From Deltaproteobacteria bacterium (GTDB taxonomy: Bacteria > Myxococcota_A > UBA796 > UBA2385): DNA of 6,582 nt. Under the pieces are notes generated by a model. That model was not told where the DNA came from and did not search any database. It saw nothing but the letters and a program-made list of their open reading frames with translations. The translations under genes and the position numbers were made by a program. The stretch covers positions 1 to 6,582 of the forward strand of contig RFKJ01000174.1 of NCBI GenBank assembly GCA_003694325.1, written 5' to 3'. Shown piece by piece: positions 1 to 6,122 of the stretch (positions are counted from its first letter, which is position 1; each line of letters starts with the position of its first letter).

Positions 1-1
1 G

Positions 2-1750
2 TCACCGGCCAGTGTCGTGACGTGGGGGGAGCGCTTGTGGTTCACCTCGGCGCACAGCCCGGCCATCGGCATGGTGGACCTGGGTGCCGGGCGACTGGAG
101 CGGGTCTATGCCCTGGCCGAGCCCCCCGGGCTGCAGCTGCTCGCCCTGGATGGACCCGGCCGTCGGCTGTTCATCGCCAAGCCCAACGGGACGACCCTGT
201 CCCGCCTGGACCTGGATACGGGCAGCCTGGAGACGGTCGATGTCCCCCTCGACCTCATCACCAGCCTGACCTGGGACTCCACCCACGACGGGCTGCTGGT
301 GGGTGGCACGTCCGGTAGCGAACCGGTCATCGCCCGGCTCCTGGATGACGGCACGTGGGAGGAGGCGGCGGCCGCCGTCGTCGCCACCGGCGTCTCGGTG
401 GATGCGATCGGCGGCCGGATCGGGCTCGCCGGTCGTGCAAGCGGCGGCGGCACCATCCAGGAGCTGGACGCCGACACCCTCGAGGAGCGGGCCCGCTGGT
501 CGGTCGAGGGCGCGGTGGGCACGATCATCGCCGACCGGGACGGCTGGTTGTTCGCCGAGGGCGACACCATCGTGCGGGCCTCGGCCGAGGGGTTGCGGGA
601 CCTGGTGACCCCGGGCGACGACATCTCCGGGCTGTCGTTCAGCTCGGATGGAGCGCTCTGGGTGCTGCGCGAGGGGGTGGGCGCGGATGCCGAAACCGGG
701 ATGACCATGGGCGAGCTGGTCCGCTACGAGGGTCGCGTACCGACCCTGGAGGTGGACGCCATGGGCGGACCGCGGTCGCTGGCCCGGGTCCGTGGCACCG
801 ACGCCGTGGCCACGCCGTCGGGTGACACCAGCGAGATCCTGGTCACCGACTCCGATGGAGCCCAGCAGCGGATCCCGACCGGGCACTCGCCGTCCGTGGT
901 GCGCGCATCGCCGGTGGATCCGGGGATCCTCGCCATCGTAGACCGACTCGGCGGCGAGGTGACGGTGCGGGCCGGCCCCCGGGTCCGGGTGCGGTGGGAG
1001 ACCGACGGGTGGCCCTGCGACCTGGTCTGGGACCCGGATGGGAGTGCCGTCTACGTCTACGAAAACGGGCGGGATGCCGTGACCCGGCTCGACCCGGTGA
1101 CCGGCGAGACCACGGTGCTGTTCGACGACTCCCGCACCAACCGCGCCCTGCTGTTCGGCACCATCGCCGAACGGGACGGGGTGTTGTACGTGGCGGCGGG
1201 GGGCCTCGGGGTGGTCCGGGCGCTGTCCACCGACGGAGACCTGCTGTGGGAGACCACCATCGCCGACACCATCGGTCGCGACGGGCCGGACCGGTTCAAC
1301 AGCCTGTCGCTGGGGATCGACGACCTGGGCCAGGTCTGGGTGCTCGACTCGTTGCGGAGTCGTGTCACCGTGCTCGATGCCGACGGCGCGTTGCTCGAAT
1401 CGACGGAGCTGCCCGGTGCGGTCGCCAACGATGCCCTGTTCGTCGGCGACGGCCGGATCCTGCTCGGCCCCTACGAGGCCGATCCGTCGACCCTGGCGGT
1501 GACCTCCGAGCCCCTGTTCGACGCCGAGCGGGCGCTGGCCAGCGTCGACGGCGTGCTGCTGCTGGATGACGAGGACGGCTTCTGGTTCGAGGGCGGAGCG
1601 GTCTACGACCACAGCGAGCGCATCTACGGCGGCGGCTACCGCGCCGTGTGGGACGACGGCGTCGGCGGCGTCTGGCTGGCCCGCTTCGCGACCGCCGAGG
1701 TGGAGCTGGTGCTGCCCGTGGGGAGCACCGCGGTGGAGGGGGGCGGCTGA
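2..1750 (+). CDS. β-propeller-like repeat protein, 5'-truncated
   Basis: The reading frame is open from the left edge, so the true start and any signal peptide lie outside the window; the GTG at 17 is probably an internal codon. The visible part is about 582 residues ending in TGA at 1748-1750. Numbering from the GTG at 17, it carries repeated short β-rich units in which a D-G or D-x-G turn leads to a hydrophobic strand such as LWV, VWV or VWL: GLSFSSDGALWVLRE at about 205-219, LVWDPDGSAVYVYENG at 336-351, LGIDDLGQVWVLDSLRSRVTVLDADG at 432-457 in shorter pieces, and VWDDGVGGVWLARF at 544-557. This pattern is typical of NHL/SMP-30/YncE-like β-propellers, usually ligand-binding or scaffold proteins that are often exported. 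No catalytic motif is evident. A specific function cannot be read from the sequence. It lies 105 bases upstream of a gene coupled to cobU, so a role in cobalamin capture is possible but unproven. Confidence 0.8.
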   Translation, partial: SPASVVTWGERLWFTSAHSPAIGMVDLGAGRLERVYALAEPPGLQLLALDGPGRRLFIAKPNGTTLSRLDLDTGSLETVDVPLDLITSLTWDSTHDGLLVGGTSGSEPVIARLLDDGTWEEAAAAVVATGVSVDAIGGRIGLAGRASGGGTIQELDADTLEERARWSVEGAVGTIIADRDGWLFAEGDTIVRASAEGLRDLVTPGDDISGLSFSSDGALWVLREGVGADAETGMTMGELVRYEGRVPTLEVDAMGGPRSLARVRGTDAVATPSGDTSEILVTDSDGAQQRIPTGHSPSVVRASPVDPGILAIVDRLGGEVTVRAGPRVRVRWETDGWPCDLVWDPDGSAVYVYENGRDAVTRLDPVTGETTVLFDDSRTNRALLFGTIAERDGVLYVAAGGLGVVRALSTDGDLLWETTIADTIGRDGPDRFNSLSLGIDDLGQVWVLDSLRSRVTVLDADGALLESTELPGAVANDALFVGDGRILLGPYEADPSTLAVTSEPLFDAERALASVDGVLLLDDEDGFWFEGGAVYDHSERIYGGGYRAVWDDGVGGVWLARFATAEVELVLPVGSTAVEGGG

Positions 1751-1804
1751 GAACACCCGGGGGCGGGCTTCTGCGGCCGGCGCCGAGGAGCTGCGACGAC
1801 CGGG

Positions 1805-1834
1805 CGACCGGCGCGACCCTGGGCAGGCCGGTCG
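1805..1834 (+). other. Intergenic stem-loop upstream of the 2H gene
   Basis: CGACCGG at 1805-1811 is perfectly complementary to CCGGTCG at 1828-1834, giving a 7-bp stem with a 16-base loop in the 105-base gap between the β-propeller gene and the 2H phosphoesterase gene. No T-run follows, so it is not a standard intrinsic terminator. It could be an RNA structure in the leader or a chance product of high GC. A purine-rich stretch AGGTAGG (1840-1846) follows, 9 bases before the GTG at 1856, and may be the ribosome binding site. Confidence 0.2.
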
Positions 1835-1855
1835 AGAACAGGTAGGTGCGCGCCC

Positions 1856-2533
1856 GTGCCGTTCGACTCCTGCGACCCCTTCGACGCCGCCTGGTCCGCC
1901 TTCGTCGCGGCGGGTCGCACCTGCGGGCCGACTCCCGGGGCGCGACGGGCGTGGCTGCGCGGGCGGAGCGACTACCTGGTGTGGGTGCTGCGCGTGAATG
2001 GACCGCGGGTCGGCGACCGGGTCCAGGCGGCCGCCCGGCGGCTTGAGAGCACGATCCGGCCGGTGCCGCCGGCCGACCTGCACGTGACGGTCTGGGTCGC
2101 CGGCTTCGCCTGCGACCGCGTGCGCTTCGACGACGACGTCGATCCCGCAGTCATCGGGCGCTGGCGGTCCAGCCTGGCCGACGCACCTCGGTTCCGGGTC
2201 GAGGTCGGCGGGATCAACAGCTTCACCTCGGCGCCATTCTTCGATGTGGTCGACGTGGATGGAGGGATCGCCGAGCTGCGCCGTCGCCTCGGCGCCCACC
2301 ACGACGAGCTGCGCTTCGCTCCCTACCTGCCCCACATCAGCGTCGGCAGCTACCTCGACAGCCGCCCGGTCGCTCCCCTCGTCGCGGCGCTGTCCCCCCT
2401 GCGCCGACTGCCGCCCTTGTCGGTCGCGGTGGACGCCGTCGAGCTGTGTGCCTTCGACGGCCGGGTTCCGGGGGCCCCGCTCCGCACCGTGCACCGCGTC
2501 GAGCTTTCCATGGCCGAGAGGAGGACCGCGTGA
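1856..2533 (+). CDS. 2H phosphoesterase family protein (2'-5' RNA ligase / cyclic phosphodiesterase type)
   Basis: This 225-residue protein carries the two H-x-T/S signatures that define the 2H phosphoesterases: LHVTVWVAGF with H76 and T78, and PHISVGSY with H160 and S162, 84 residues apart. In this superfamily the two histidines act as acid-base pair in opening 2',3'-cyclic phosphates or in reversible 2'-5' ligation of RNA ends. The substrate here is unknown. The first 40 or so residues, before the β-strand LVWVLRV at 41-47, precede the usual core. No signal peptide or membrane segment is seen, so it is probably cytoplasmic. The GTG at 1856 is preferred because AGGTAGG sits 9 bases upstream and no ATG or GTG lies upstream in frame before the preceding stop. 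Its TGA (2531-2533) overlaps the GTG of cobU, so the two are probably translationally coupled and co-expressed. The superfamily call is firm; the biological role is not. Confidence 0.85.
   Translation: MPFDSCDPFDAAWSAFVAAGRTCGPTPGARRAWLRGRSDYLVWVLRVNGPRVGDRVQAAARRLESTIRPVPPADLHVTVWVAGFACDRVRFDDDVDPAVIGRWRSSLADAPRFRVEVGGINSFTSAPFFDVVDVDGGIAELRRRLGAHHDELRFAPYLPHISVGSYLDSRPVAPLVAALSPLRRLPPLSVAVDAVELCAFDGRVPGAPLRTVHRVELSMAERRTA
2519..2524 (+). promoter_or_regulatory. Strong Shine-Dalgarno for cobU
   Basis: AGGAGG lies 5 bases before the GTG at 2530, inside the last codons of the 2H gene. It fixes the cobU start at 2530 and argues against a longer open frame beginning at 2446, whose extra residues are Arg/Pro-rich and overlap the 2H coding region. 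Confidence 0.8.
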
Positions 2534-3051
2534 AGATCCTGGTCACCGGGGGCGCCCGGTCGGGCAAGAGTCGCTTCGCCCAGGCTCGGGCCGAGGCCCT
2601 GCACCCCCGCCGCTTCTACCTCGCCACGGCCCAGGCCCTCGACGCCGAGATGGCCGACCGCATCGCCCGACATCGGGCCGACCGCGACGGCTCCTGGCAG
2701 ACCCTGGAGGAGCCCCTCGATCCCGGGCCGCTGCTGCGCCAGGACGGCGTGGTGCTGCTCGACTGCCTGACCCTCTGGGTGAGCAACCTGCTGCTGGCCG
2801 ACCGCGACGACGCCGACATCGAGGCGGCGATGGAGGCCCTCGTCTCTGCGGTCGCCACCGCTGACAACCCCGTCGTGCTCGTCACCAACGAGGTCGGGCT
2901 GGGCATCGTCCCGAACAACCCCCTGGCTCGCCGCTTCCGCGATCACTCCGGCCGCCTCTCCCAGCTCCTGGCCGCGGTGTGCGATGAAGTCGTGCTCTGC
3001 GTCGCCGGGCTGCCGCTGACCGTCAAGTCCCCGCACAACGTCGAGAGATGA
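2530..3051 (+). CDS. cobU: Adenosylcobinamide kinase / adenosylcobinamide-phosphate guanylyltransferase
   Basis: This bifunctional cytoplasmic enzyme phosphorylates adenosylcobinamide and then transfers GMP to it, giving adenosylcobinamide-GDP, the activated lower-ligand acceptor in cobalamin nucleotide-loop assembly. The protein is 173 residues, close to the usual length of about 180. The P-loop GGARSGKS is at residues 7-14. RIARHRADR at 44-52 contains H48, matching the histidine that is guanylylated in characterised CobU. A Walker-B-like strand VVLLDCLTLWVSNLL occupies 74-88, the signature TNEVGLGIVPNNPLARRFRD occupies 119-138, and the C-terminal VAGLPL-K segment is present. All expected elements are intact. 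The GTG start has a strong AGGAGG 5 bases upstream and overlaps the stop of the 2H gene as GTGA. cobT begins 4 bases after its stop, in the same apparent operon. Confidence 0.97.
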   Translation: MKILVTGGARSGKSRFAQARAEALHPRRFYLATAQALDAEMADRIARHRADRDGSWQTLEEPLDPGPLLRQDGVVLLDCLTLWVSNLLLADRDDADIEAAMEALVSAVATADNPVVLVTNEVGLGIVPNNPLARRFRDHSGRLSQLLAAVCDEVVLCVAGLPLTVKSPHNVER

Positions 3052-3055
3052 ACCC

Positions 3056-4120
3056 ATGCCCATCGCTGCGCTTCGCGCCCCGCTCCCCGATCCTGCCACC
3101 GACATCGCCGACGCCGTCCGCGCCCGCATCGACGGCCTCGCCAAGCCTCCGGGCAGCCTCGCAGCCCTCGAGACCCTCGCCGTGCGCCTCGCCGCCGCCC
3201 AGGGCCGGTCGACCCCGGTGGCCGACCGGGCCCGGGTCGTGGTCTTCGCCGGCGACCACGGCGTTGCCCGCGAGGAGTCCGTCAGCCCCTACCCGCCCGA
3301 GGTCACGGCCTCGATGGTGCGGACCTTCGCGGCCGGTCGCGCCGCCGTCGCGGTCCTGGCCCGCCAGGCGGGTGCCGAGCTGGAGGTGGTGGATGTCGGC
3401 GTCGCCGGTCTCACCGGGCTGCCCCCCGGCACCGACGGGGTTCGGGTGGTGGGGGCGCGGGTCGCCGAAGGCACCGCCAACCTCGCCGCGGGTCCGGCCA
3501 TGACCCCCGCCCAGCGGGACGAGGCCCTGCAGGCCGGCGCCGCTGCGGCCGACCGGGCCGCCGCGGACGGGGTCCAGGTCCTCGCCCTCGGCGAGATGGG
3601 CATCGGCAACACCACGCCGGCCACGGCCATCACCTGCCGGCTGCTCGGCCGGCCGGCGGAGGAGCTGACCGGCCCCGGCACCGGTCTCGACGGCGCGGGG
3701 GTGTCGCACAAGGCCCGGGTCATCCAGCGGGCGCTGGACCGGACCGACGTGACCGGGCCCCTGGATGTGCTCGCCGAGCTGGGCGGCTTCGAACTGGTGG
3801 CGCTGGTCGGCTGCATGCTCCAGGCCGCCCACCACCGGATTCCGGTCGTCCTGGACGGCTTCATCGTCGGCGCCTCGGCCCTGGCGGCCGTCCGGCTGGA
3901 CCCCCGGCTGCGCCCCTACCTCGTCGCAGCCACCCGATCGGCCGAGCCCGGCCACGCCGCGATCCTCGCCGCGGTGGACGCCGGCGAGCCCCTCCTCGAC
4001 CTCGGGCTGCGCCTCGGGGAAGCCAGCGGTGCGGCCCTGGCGCTGCCCCTGCTGCGCTCGGCCTGCGCCATCGTCGAGGGCATGGCCACCCTCGACGACG
4101 TGCTCAGCGGGCGGATCTGA
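3056..4120 (+). CDS. cobT: Nicotinate-nucleotide–dimethylbenzimidazole phosphoribosyltransferase
   Basis: CobT transfers the phosphoribosyl group of nicotinate mononucleotide to 5,6-dimethylbenzimidazole, releasing nicotinate and giving α-ribazole 5'-phosphate, the lower-ligand nucleotide of cobalamin. At 354 residues it has the standard length. Family landmarks appear in order: KPPGSLAALE at 30-39, FAGDHGVAREESVSPYP at 64-80, LGEMGIGNTTPATAITC at 178-194, GTGLDGAGVSHK at 208-219, the glycine-rich LDGFIVGASALAA at 266-278, and RLGEASGAALALPLL at 319-333. E322 in the last of these corresponds to the catalytic glutamate of the Salmonella enzyme. Base preference (dimethylbenzimidazole or another) cannot be read from sequence alone. 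The ATG at 3056 has a weak GAGAGA 7 bases upstream and follows the cobU stop by 4 bases, so coupling to cobU is likely. cobS starts 2 bases after its stop. Confidence 0.98.
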   Translation: MPIAALRAPLPDPATDIADAVRARIDGLAKPPGSLAALETLAVRLAAAQGRSTPVADRARVVVFAGDHGVAREESVSPYPPEVTASMVRTFAAGRAAVAVLARQAGAELEVVDVGVAGLTGLPPGTDGVRVVGARVAEGTANLAAGPAMTPAQRDEALQAGAAAADRAAADGVQVLALGEMGIGNTTPATAITCRLLGRPAEELTGPGTGLDGAGVSHKARVIQRALDRTDVTGPLDVLAELGGFELVALVGCMLQAAHHRIPVVLDGFIVGASALAAVRLDPRLRPYLVAATRSAEPGHAAILAAVDAGEPLLDLGLRLGEASGAALALPLLRSACAIVEGMATLDDVLSGRI

Positions 4121-4122
4121 CG

Positions 4123-4878
4123 GTGTTCGGCGCGCTCCGCACGGCCATCCGCTTCCTCACTCGGCTGCCGGTGCCCGGCAGCCACGAACTCGCCGAGGGT
4201 GAGCTGCCGCGGAGCATGGGCTGGTACCCGCTGGTCGGGGCGCTCGTCGGCGGGCTCCTCGGCCTGCTCGCGGTGCTGCTGTTCCGATGGACACCGCTGC
4301 CCACCGGGGTCGTCGCTACCATCGTGGCCCTGGCGGGACCCCTGCTCACCGGCGGGTTGCACGAGGACGGGCTCGCCGACACCTTCGACGGCCTCGGCGG
4401 CGCGACCTCGCGCCAGCGGGCCCTGGAGATCATGCGCGACAGCCGGGTCGGCACCTACGGGGCCCTGGCGCTGCTCGGCGCCCTCCTGCTGCGGTGGAAC
4501 CTGCTGGTCTCCCTGCGCCCGGACGCCTGGTTGCGCGCCCTCGTCCTGGCCCACGCCGTCGCCCGCCTTCCCCCCGTCGTCCTCGTCCGCGGTCTGCCCT
4601 ACGCCCGGGCCGGCGAGGGCCTGGCGAGGCCCATGGTCGAGGGGATCACCACCACCCACGTCGTCGCCGCCCTGGCGCTGTCGCTGGCCATCGCCGTGCC
4701 TCTGGCCGGCAGCCTGGGCCTGCTCGCCGTGATCCTCGCCCTGCTCACGGCTCGGGTGGCCGGGTGGTGGTTCCGCCGACGGCTGGGCGGGATCACCGGG
4801 GATCTCGCCGGAGCCACCGTCGTCGTCACCGAACTGCTCGTGCTGGTCGGGGCGGCCCTGCGCATCCCGGCCGGGTGA
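4123..4878 (+). CDS. cobS: Adenosylcobinamide-GDP ribazoletransferase (cobalamin synthase)
   Basis: This integral membrane enzyme joins adenosylcobinamide-GDP to α-ribazole or its 5'-phosphate, releasing GMP and completing the nucleotide loop. The 251-residue protein begins with the typical RTAIRFLTRLPVP segment (6-18). The acidic, metal-binding type motif LHEDGLADTFDG is at 79-90 and DSRVGTYGALALL at 106-118. The C-terminal GGITGDLAGA at 222-231 is also characteristic. Hydrophobic stretches at about 37-54, 61-78, 112-132, 136-156, 178-215 and 231-247 account for the multi-pass membrane topology. The GTG at 4123 lies 2 bases after the cobT stop and has no clear Shine-Dalgarno, so translation probably depends on ribosomes finishing cobT. 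It is the last gene of the + strand cobalamin cluster, and the next gene converges on it 6 bases beyond its stop. Confidence 0.97.
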   Translation: MFGALRTAIRFLTRLPVPGSHELAEGELPRSMGWYPLVGALVGGLLGLLAVLLFRWTPLPTGVVATIVALAGPLLTGGLHEDGLADTFDGLGGATSRQRALEIMRDSRVGTYGALALLGALLLRWNLLVSLRPDAWLRALVLAHAVARLPPVVLVRGLPYARAGEGLARPMVEGITTTHVVAALALSLAIAVPLAGSLGLLAVILALLTARVAGWWFRRRLGGITGDLAGATVVVTELLVLVGAALRIPAG

Positions 4879-4885
4879 CCGGGAT
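4864..4885. terminator. Possible shared hairpin over the convergent stops of cobS and the DUF4287 gene
   Basis: ATCCCGG (4864-4870) pairs perfectly with CCGGGAT (4879-4885) around an 8-base loop. The structure covers the cobS stop codon and touches the stop codon of the convergent gene. Neither strand has a following T-run, so it is not a standard intrinsic terminator; it may be a transcript-end hairpin or a chance GC-rich inverted repeat. Confidence 0.3.
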
Positions 4886-5457
4886 CAGCGCGCCGCGTCG
4901 GCGGCGATGGCCAGCAGGCGCCGGACCTCGTCATCGACCTCCTCGACAGAAGTGACGCGGATCCGGTGGGCGAACCGGGGATTGCTGTTCTTCGCCGGCT
5001 GCAGCCGGGGACTGTCGACCCCCTCGGGCAGGGCCAGGTCGAGATCCACCGCCTTCTGCGTGCGGGGGTGGATCATGGCGAACTGCCGCCCGGTGGCCAG
5101 GCTGCTGTACGTGCGGCAGACATTGTCGCGCACGTCGTCGCCGGCGGCGTGGCCGGCGGCCCGCAGCGCGTCGTGGATCGGCCGGAGGTGGGCCTTCTTG
5201 CCGCTGTACAGCGACCGCAGCAGGTCGTCGGGCCGACTGTAGGACTCCAGGCGCCCGGGGTCGACGACCGACCAGGCGACCCACTGGGCCTCGTTGTGAT
5301 TGAGCCCGTGCTCCGCCTTCATGTGGGCGGTGAGCACCTTGTGCTTGTCGATGCCGGTCGCTCGGGCCACCTCGACCCACTCCTCGAAGCTCCGGCCGGT
5401 ACGGCCTTCGATCCGTTCGACCATGCGCTGCAACATCTGTTGGGGGGTGAGGGCCAT
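4885..5457 (-). CDS. DUF4287-DUF5655 domain protein
   Basis: This 190-residue cytoplasmic protein has a recognisable two-part layout, but no established biochemical function. Residues about 8-62 (QMLQRMVERIEGRTGRSFEEW, then TGIDKHKVLTAHMKAEHGLNHNEAQWVAW) match the DUF4287 pattern of a helical segment with T-G-x-S-x-E-E-W and KxEHGLxHxxA. Residues about 75-186 match DUF5655: RPDDLLRSLYSG, then LRPIHDALRAA, a TYSSLATGRQFAMIHP strand pair, VDLDLALP, and HRIRVTSVEEVDDEV near the end. The ATG at 5457 is preferred because GGAG lies 5 bases upstream on the minus strand. A GTG at 5493 would add 12 residues but has no ribosome binding site. The gene converges on cobS with 6 bases between stops and is divergent from the gene at 5643. 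No functional link to cobalamin is apparent. Confidence 0.88.
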   Translation of the reverse strand: MALTPQQMLQRMVERIEGRTGRSFEEWVEVARATGIDKHKVLTAHMKAEHGLNHNEAQWVAWSVVDPGRLESYSRPDDLLRSLYSGKKAHLRPIHDALRAAGHAAGDDVRDNVCRTYSSLATGRQFAMIHPRTQKAVDLDLALPEGVDSPRLQPAKNSNPRFAHRIRVTSVEEVDDEVRRLLAIAADAAR

Positions 5458-5612
5458 GCCGACTCCGGGGTGTGGGGGGATGGAATACCCCACTGGAGAG
5501 CCGGTGGGCCGGATCCATCGCCGGAGGGACGGCCAGCCGGTGGTGTCGACGGAGGTCGCGACGGCGTGGGCTGCTCTCTCGTCGCCAGCGGCCTGACCGG
5601 CCCGGCCGCCTG

Positions 5613-5633
5613 GCCGGCGCCCTTGACGCCGGC
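5613..5633. repeat. Inverted repeat in the divergent intergenic region
   Basis: GCCGGCG (5613-5619) and CGCCGGC (5627-5633) form a perfect 7-bp inverted repeat with a 7-base spacer, 9 bases before the GTG at 5643. It lies in the 185-base region between two divergent genes, where a promoter or operator would be expected. It could be an operator or an RNA hairpin over the initiation region, but GC-only palindromes are common by chance at this composition. I recognise no clear -35/-10 pair in the region on either strand. Confidence 0.2.
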
Positions 5634-5642
5634 TCCGGCCGG

Positions 5643-6122
5643 GTGAAGCACCTGGACGTGGCCGCAGTCCTCCTCCTCGCCCTCTGGGAATTCCCGCAGA
5701 ATCTCCTCGGCGTCCTGCTGTGGCTGCTGCTGCGGGTGCGGGGCCGCGTGCGAAGCGAGGAGTGGGATCGGGGGCGCTGGTTCATCGAGACGGCGCACCT
5801 GGGCGTGTCCCTGGGCAGCTTCGTGTTCTGGTGCCCCGACCCGCACCCGGTCGGTGCCCTGGAGCGCTGGACCCGCGAGCACGAGTACGGCCACACCGTG
5901 CAGTCTCGCCGGTTCGGGCCGCTCTACCTGCTGGTCGTGGGGCTGCCCTCTCTGTCCCGCGCCGCGTACTCCCGGTGGTGTCTCCGGCGCACCGGGCAAC
6001 CCTGGGCCGGCTACTACGATGGCTGGCCCGAACAGCAGGCCGACCGGCTCGGGAGGGTGCGGCGACGGACGGATTGGCGGGACCGGCCCGGGAGTGGGCG
6101 ACGACCTCCAGTGGGGACCTAG
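5643..6122 (+). CDS. Small membrane-associated protein with HEXXH motif (putative gluzincin-like metallopeptidase)
   Basis: This 159-residue protein starts with a hydrophobic segment at about 5-30, rich in Leu and Val and containing WEFPQNLLG, followed by a basic stretch. HEYGH at 80-84 fits the HEXXH zinc-binding signature, with E81 as potential catalytic base. A second hydrophobic stretch LYLLVVGLPSL spans 94-104. GYYDGWPEQQADRLG at 123-137 contains an E-x-x-A-D arrangement (E130, D134) like the third zinc ligand region of many gluzincins. I recall similar unnamed bacterial proteins sharing FPQNLLG, EYGHT-QS and a YY...E..AD.LG ending, so it appears to be a real widespread family without an assigned function. 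Proteolytic activity is inference. The GTG at 5643 is chosen because the hydrophobic segment begins right after it; its ribosome binding site is weak. The upstream extension to 5472 encodes Arg/Ser-rich sequence unlike a protein. The stop overlaps the convergent gene's stop within CTAG. Confidence 0.75.
   Translation: MKHLDVAAVLLLALWEFPQNLLGVLLWLLLRVRGRVRSEEWDRGRWFIETAHLGVSLGSFVFWCPDPHPVGALERWTREHEYGHTVQSRRFGPLYLLVVGLPSLSRAAYSRWCLRRTGQPWAGYYDGWPEQQADRLGRVRRRTDWRDRPGSGRRPPVGT

Noticed and set aside
1751..1855. Possible cobalamin riboswitch ahead of the 2H-cobUTS genes
   Set aside because: The gap is only 105 bases, shorter than the usual element, and I could not find a convincing B12 box on either strand; the GGCAGG at 1822-1827 is only a superficial resemblance to its reverse complement.
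2..2494. 830-codon open frame on the minus strand
   Set aside because: It lies antisense to two well-supported + strand genes, one with clear 2H motifs. Its translation is rich in Gly, Arg, Pro, His and Gln with no recognisable domain, as expected opposite GC-rich codons.
2446..2529. N-terminal extension of cobU to a start at 2446
   Set aside because: The extra 28 residues are Arg/Pro-rich, lie within the 2H gene in another frame, and precede the canonical CobU N-terminus, which has its own AGGAGG.
3023..4659. Long minus-strand frames opposite cobT and cobS
   Set aside because: They mirror intact cobT and cobS, have low-complexity composition and show no family motif.
5472..5642. N-terminal extension of the HEYGH protein to a GTG at 5472
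   Set aside because: The 57 added residues are Arg/Ser/Gly-rich without structure, and the hydrophobic N-terminal segment begins naturally after the GTG at 5643.
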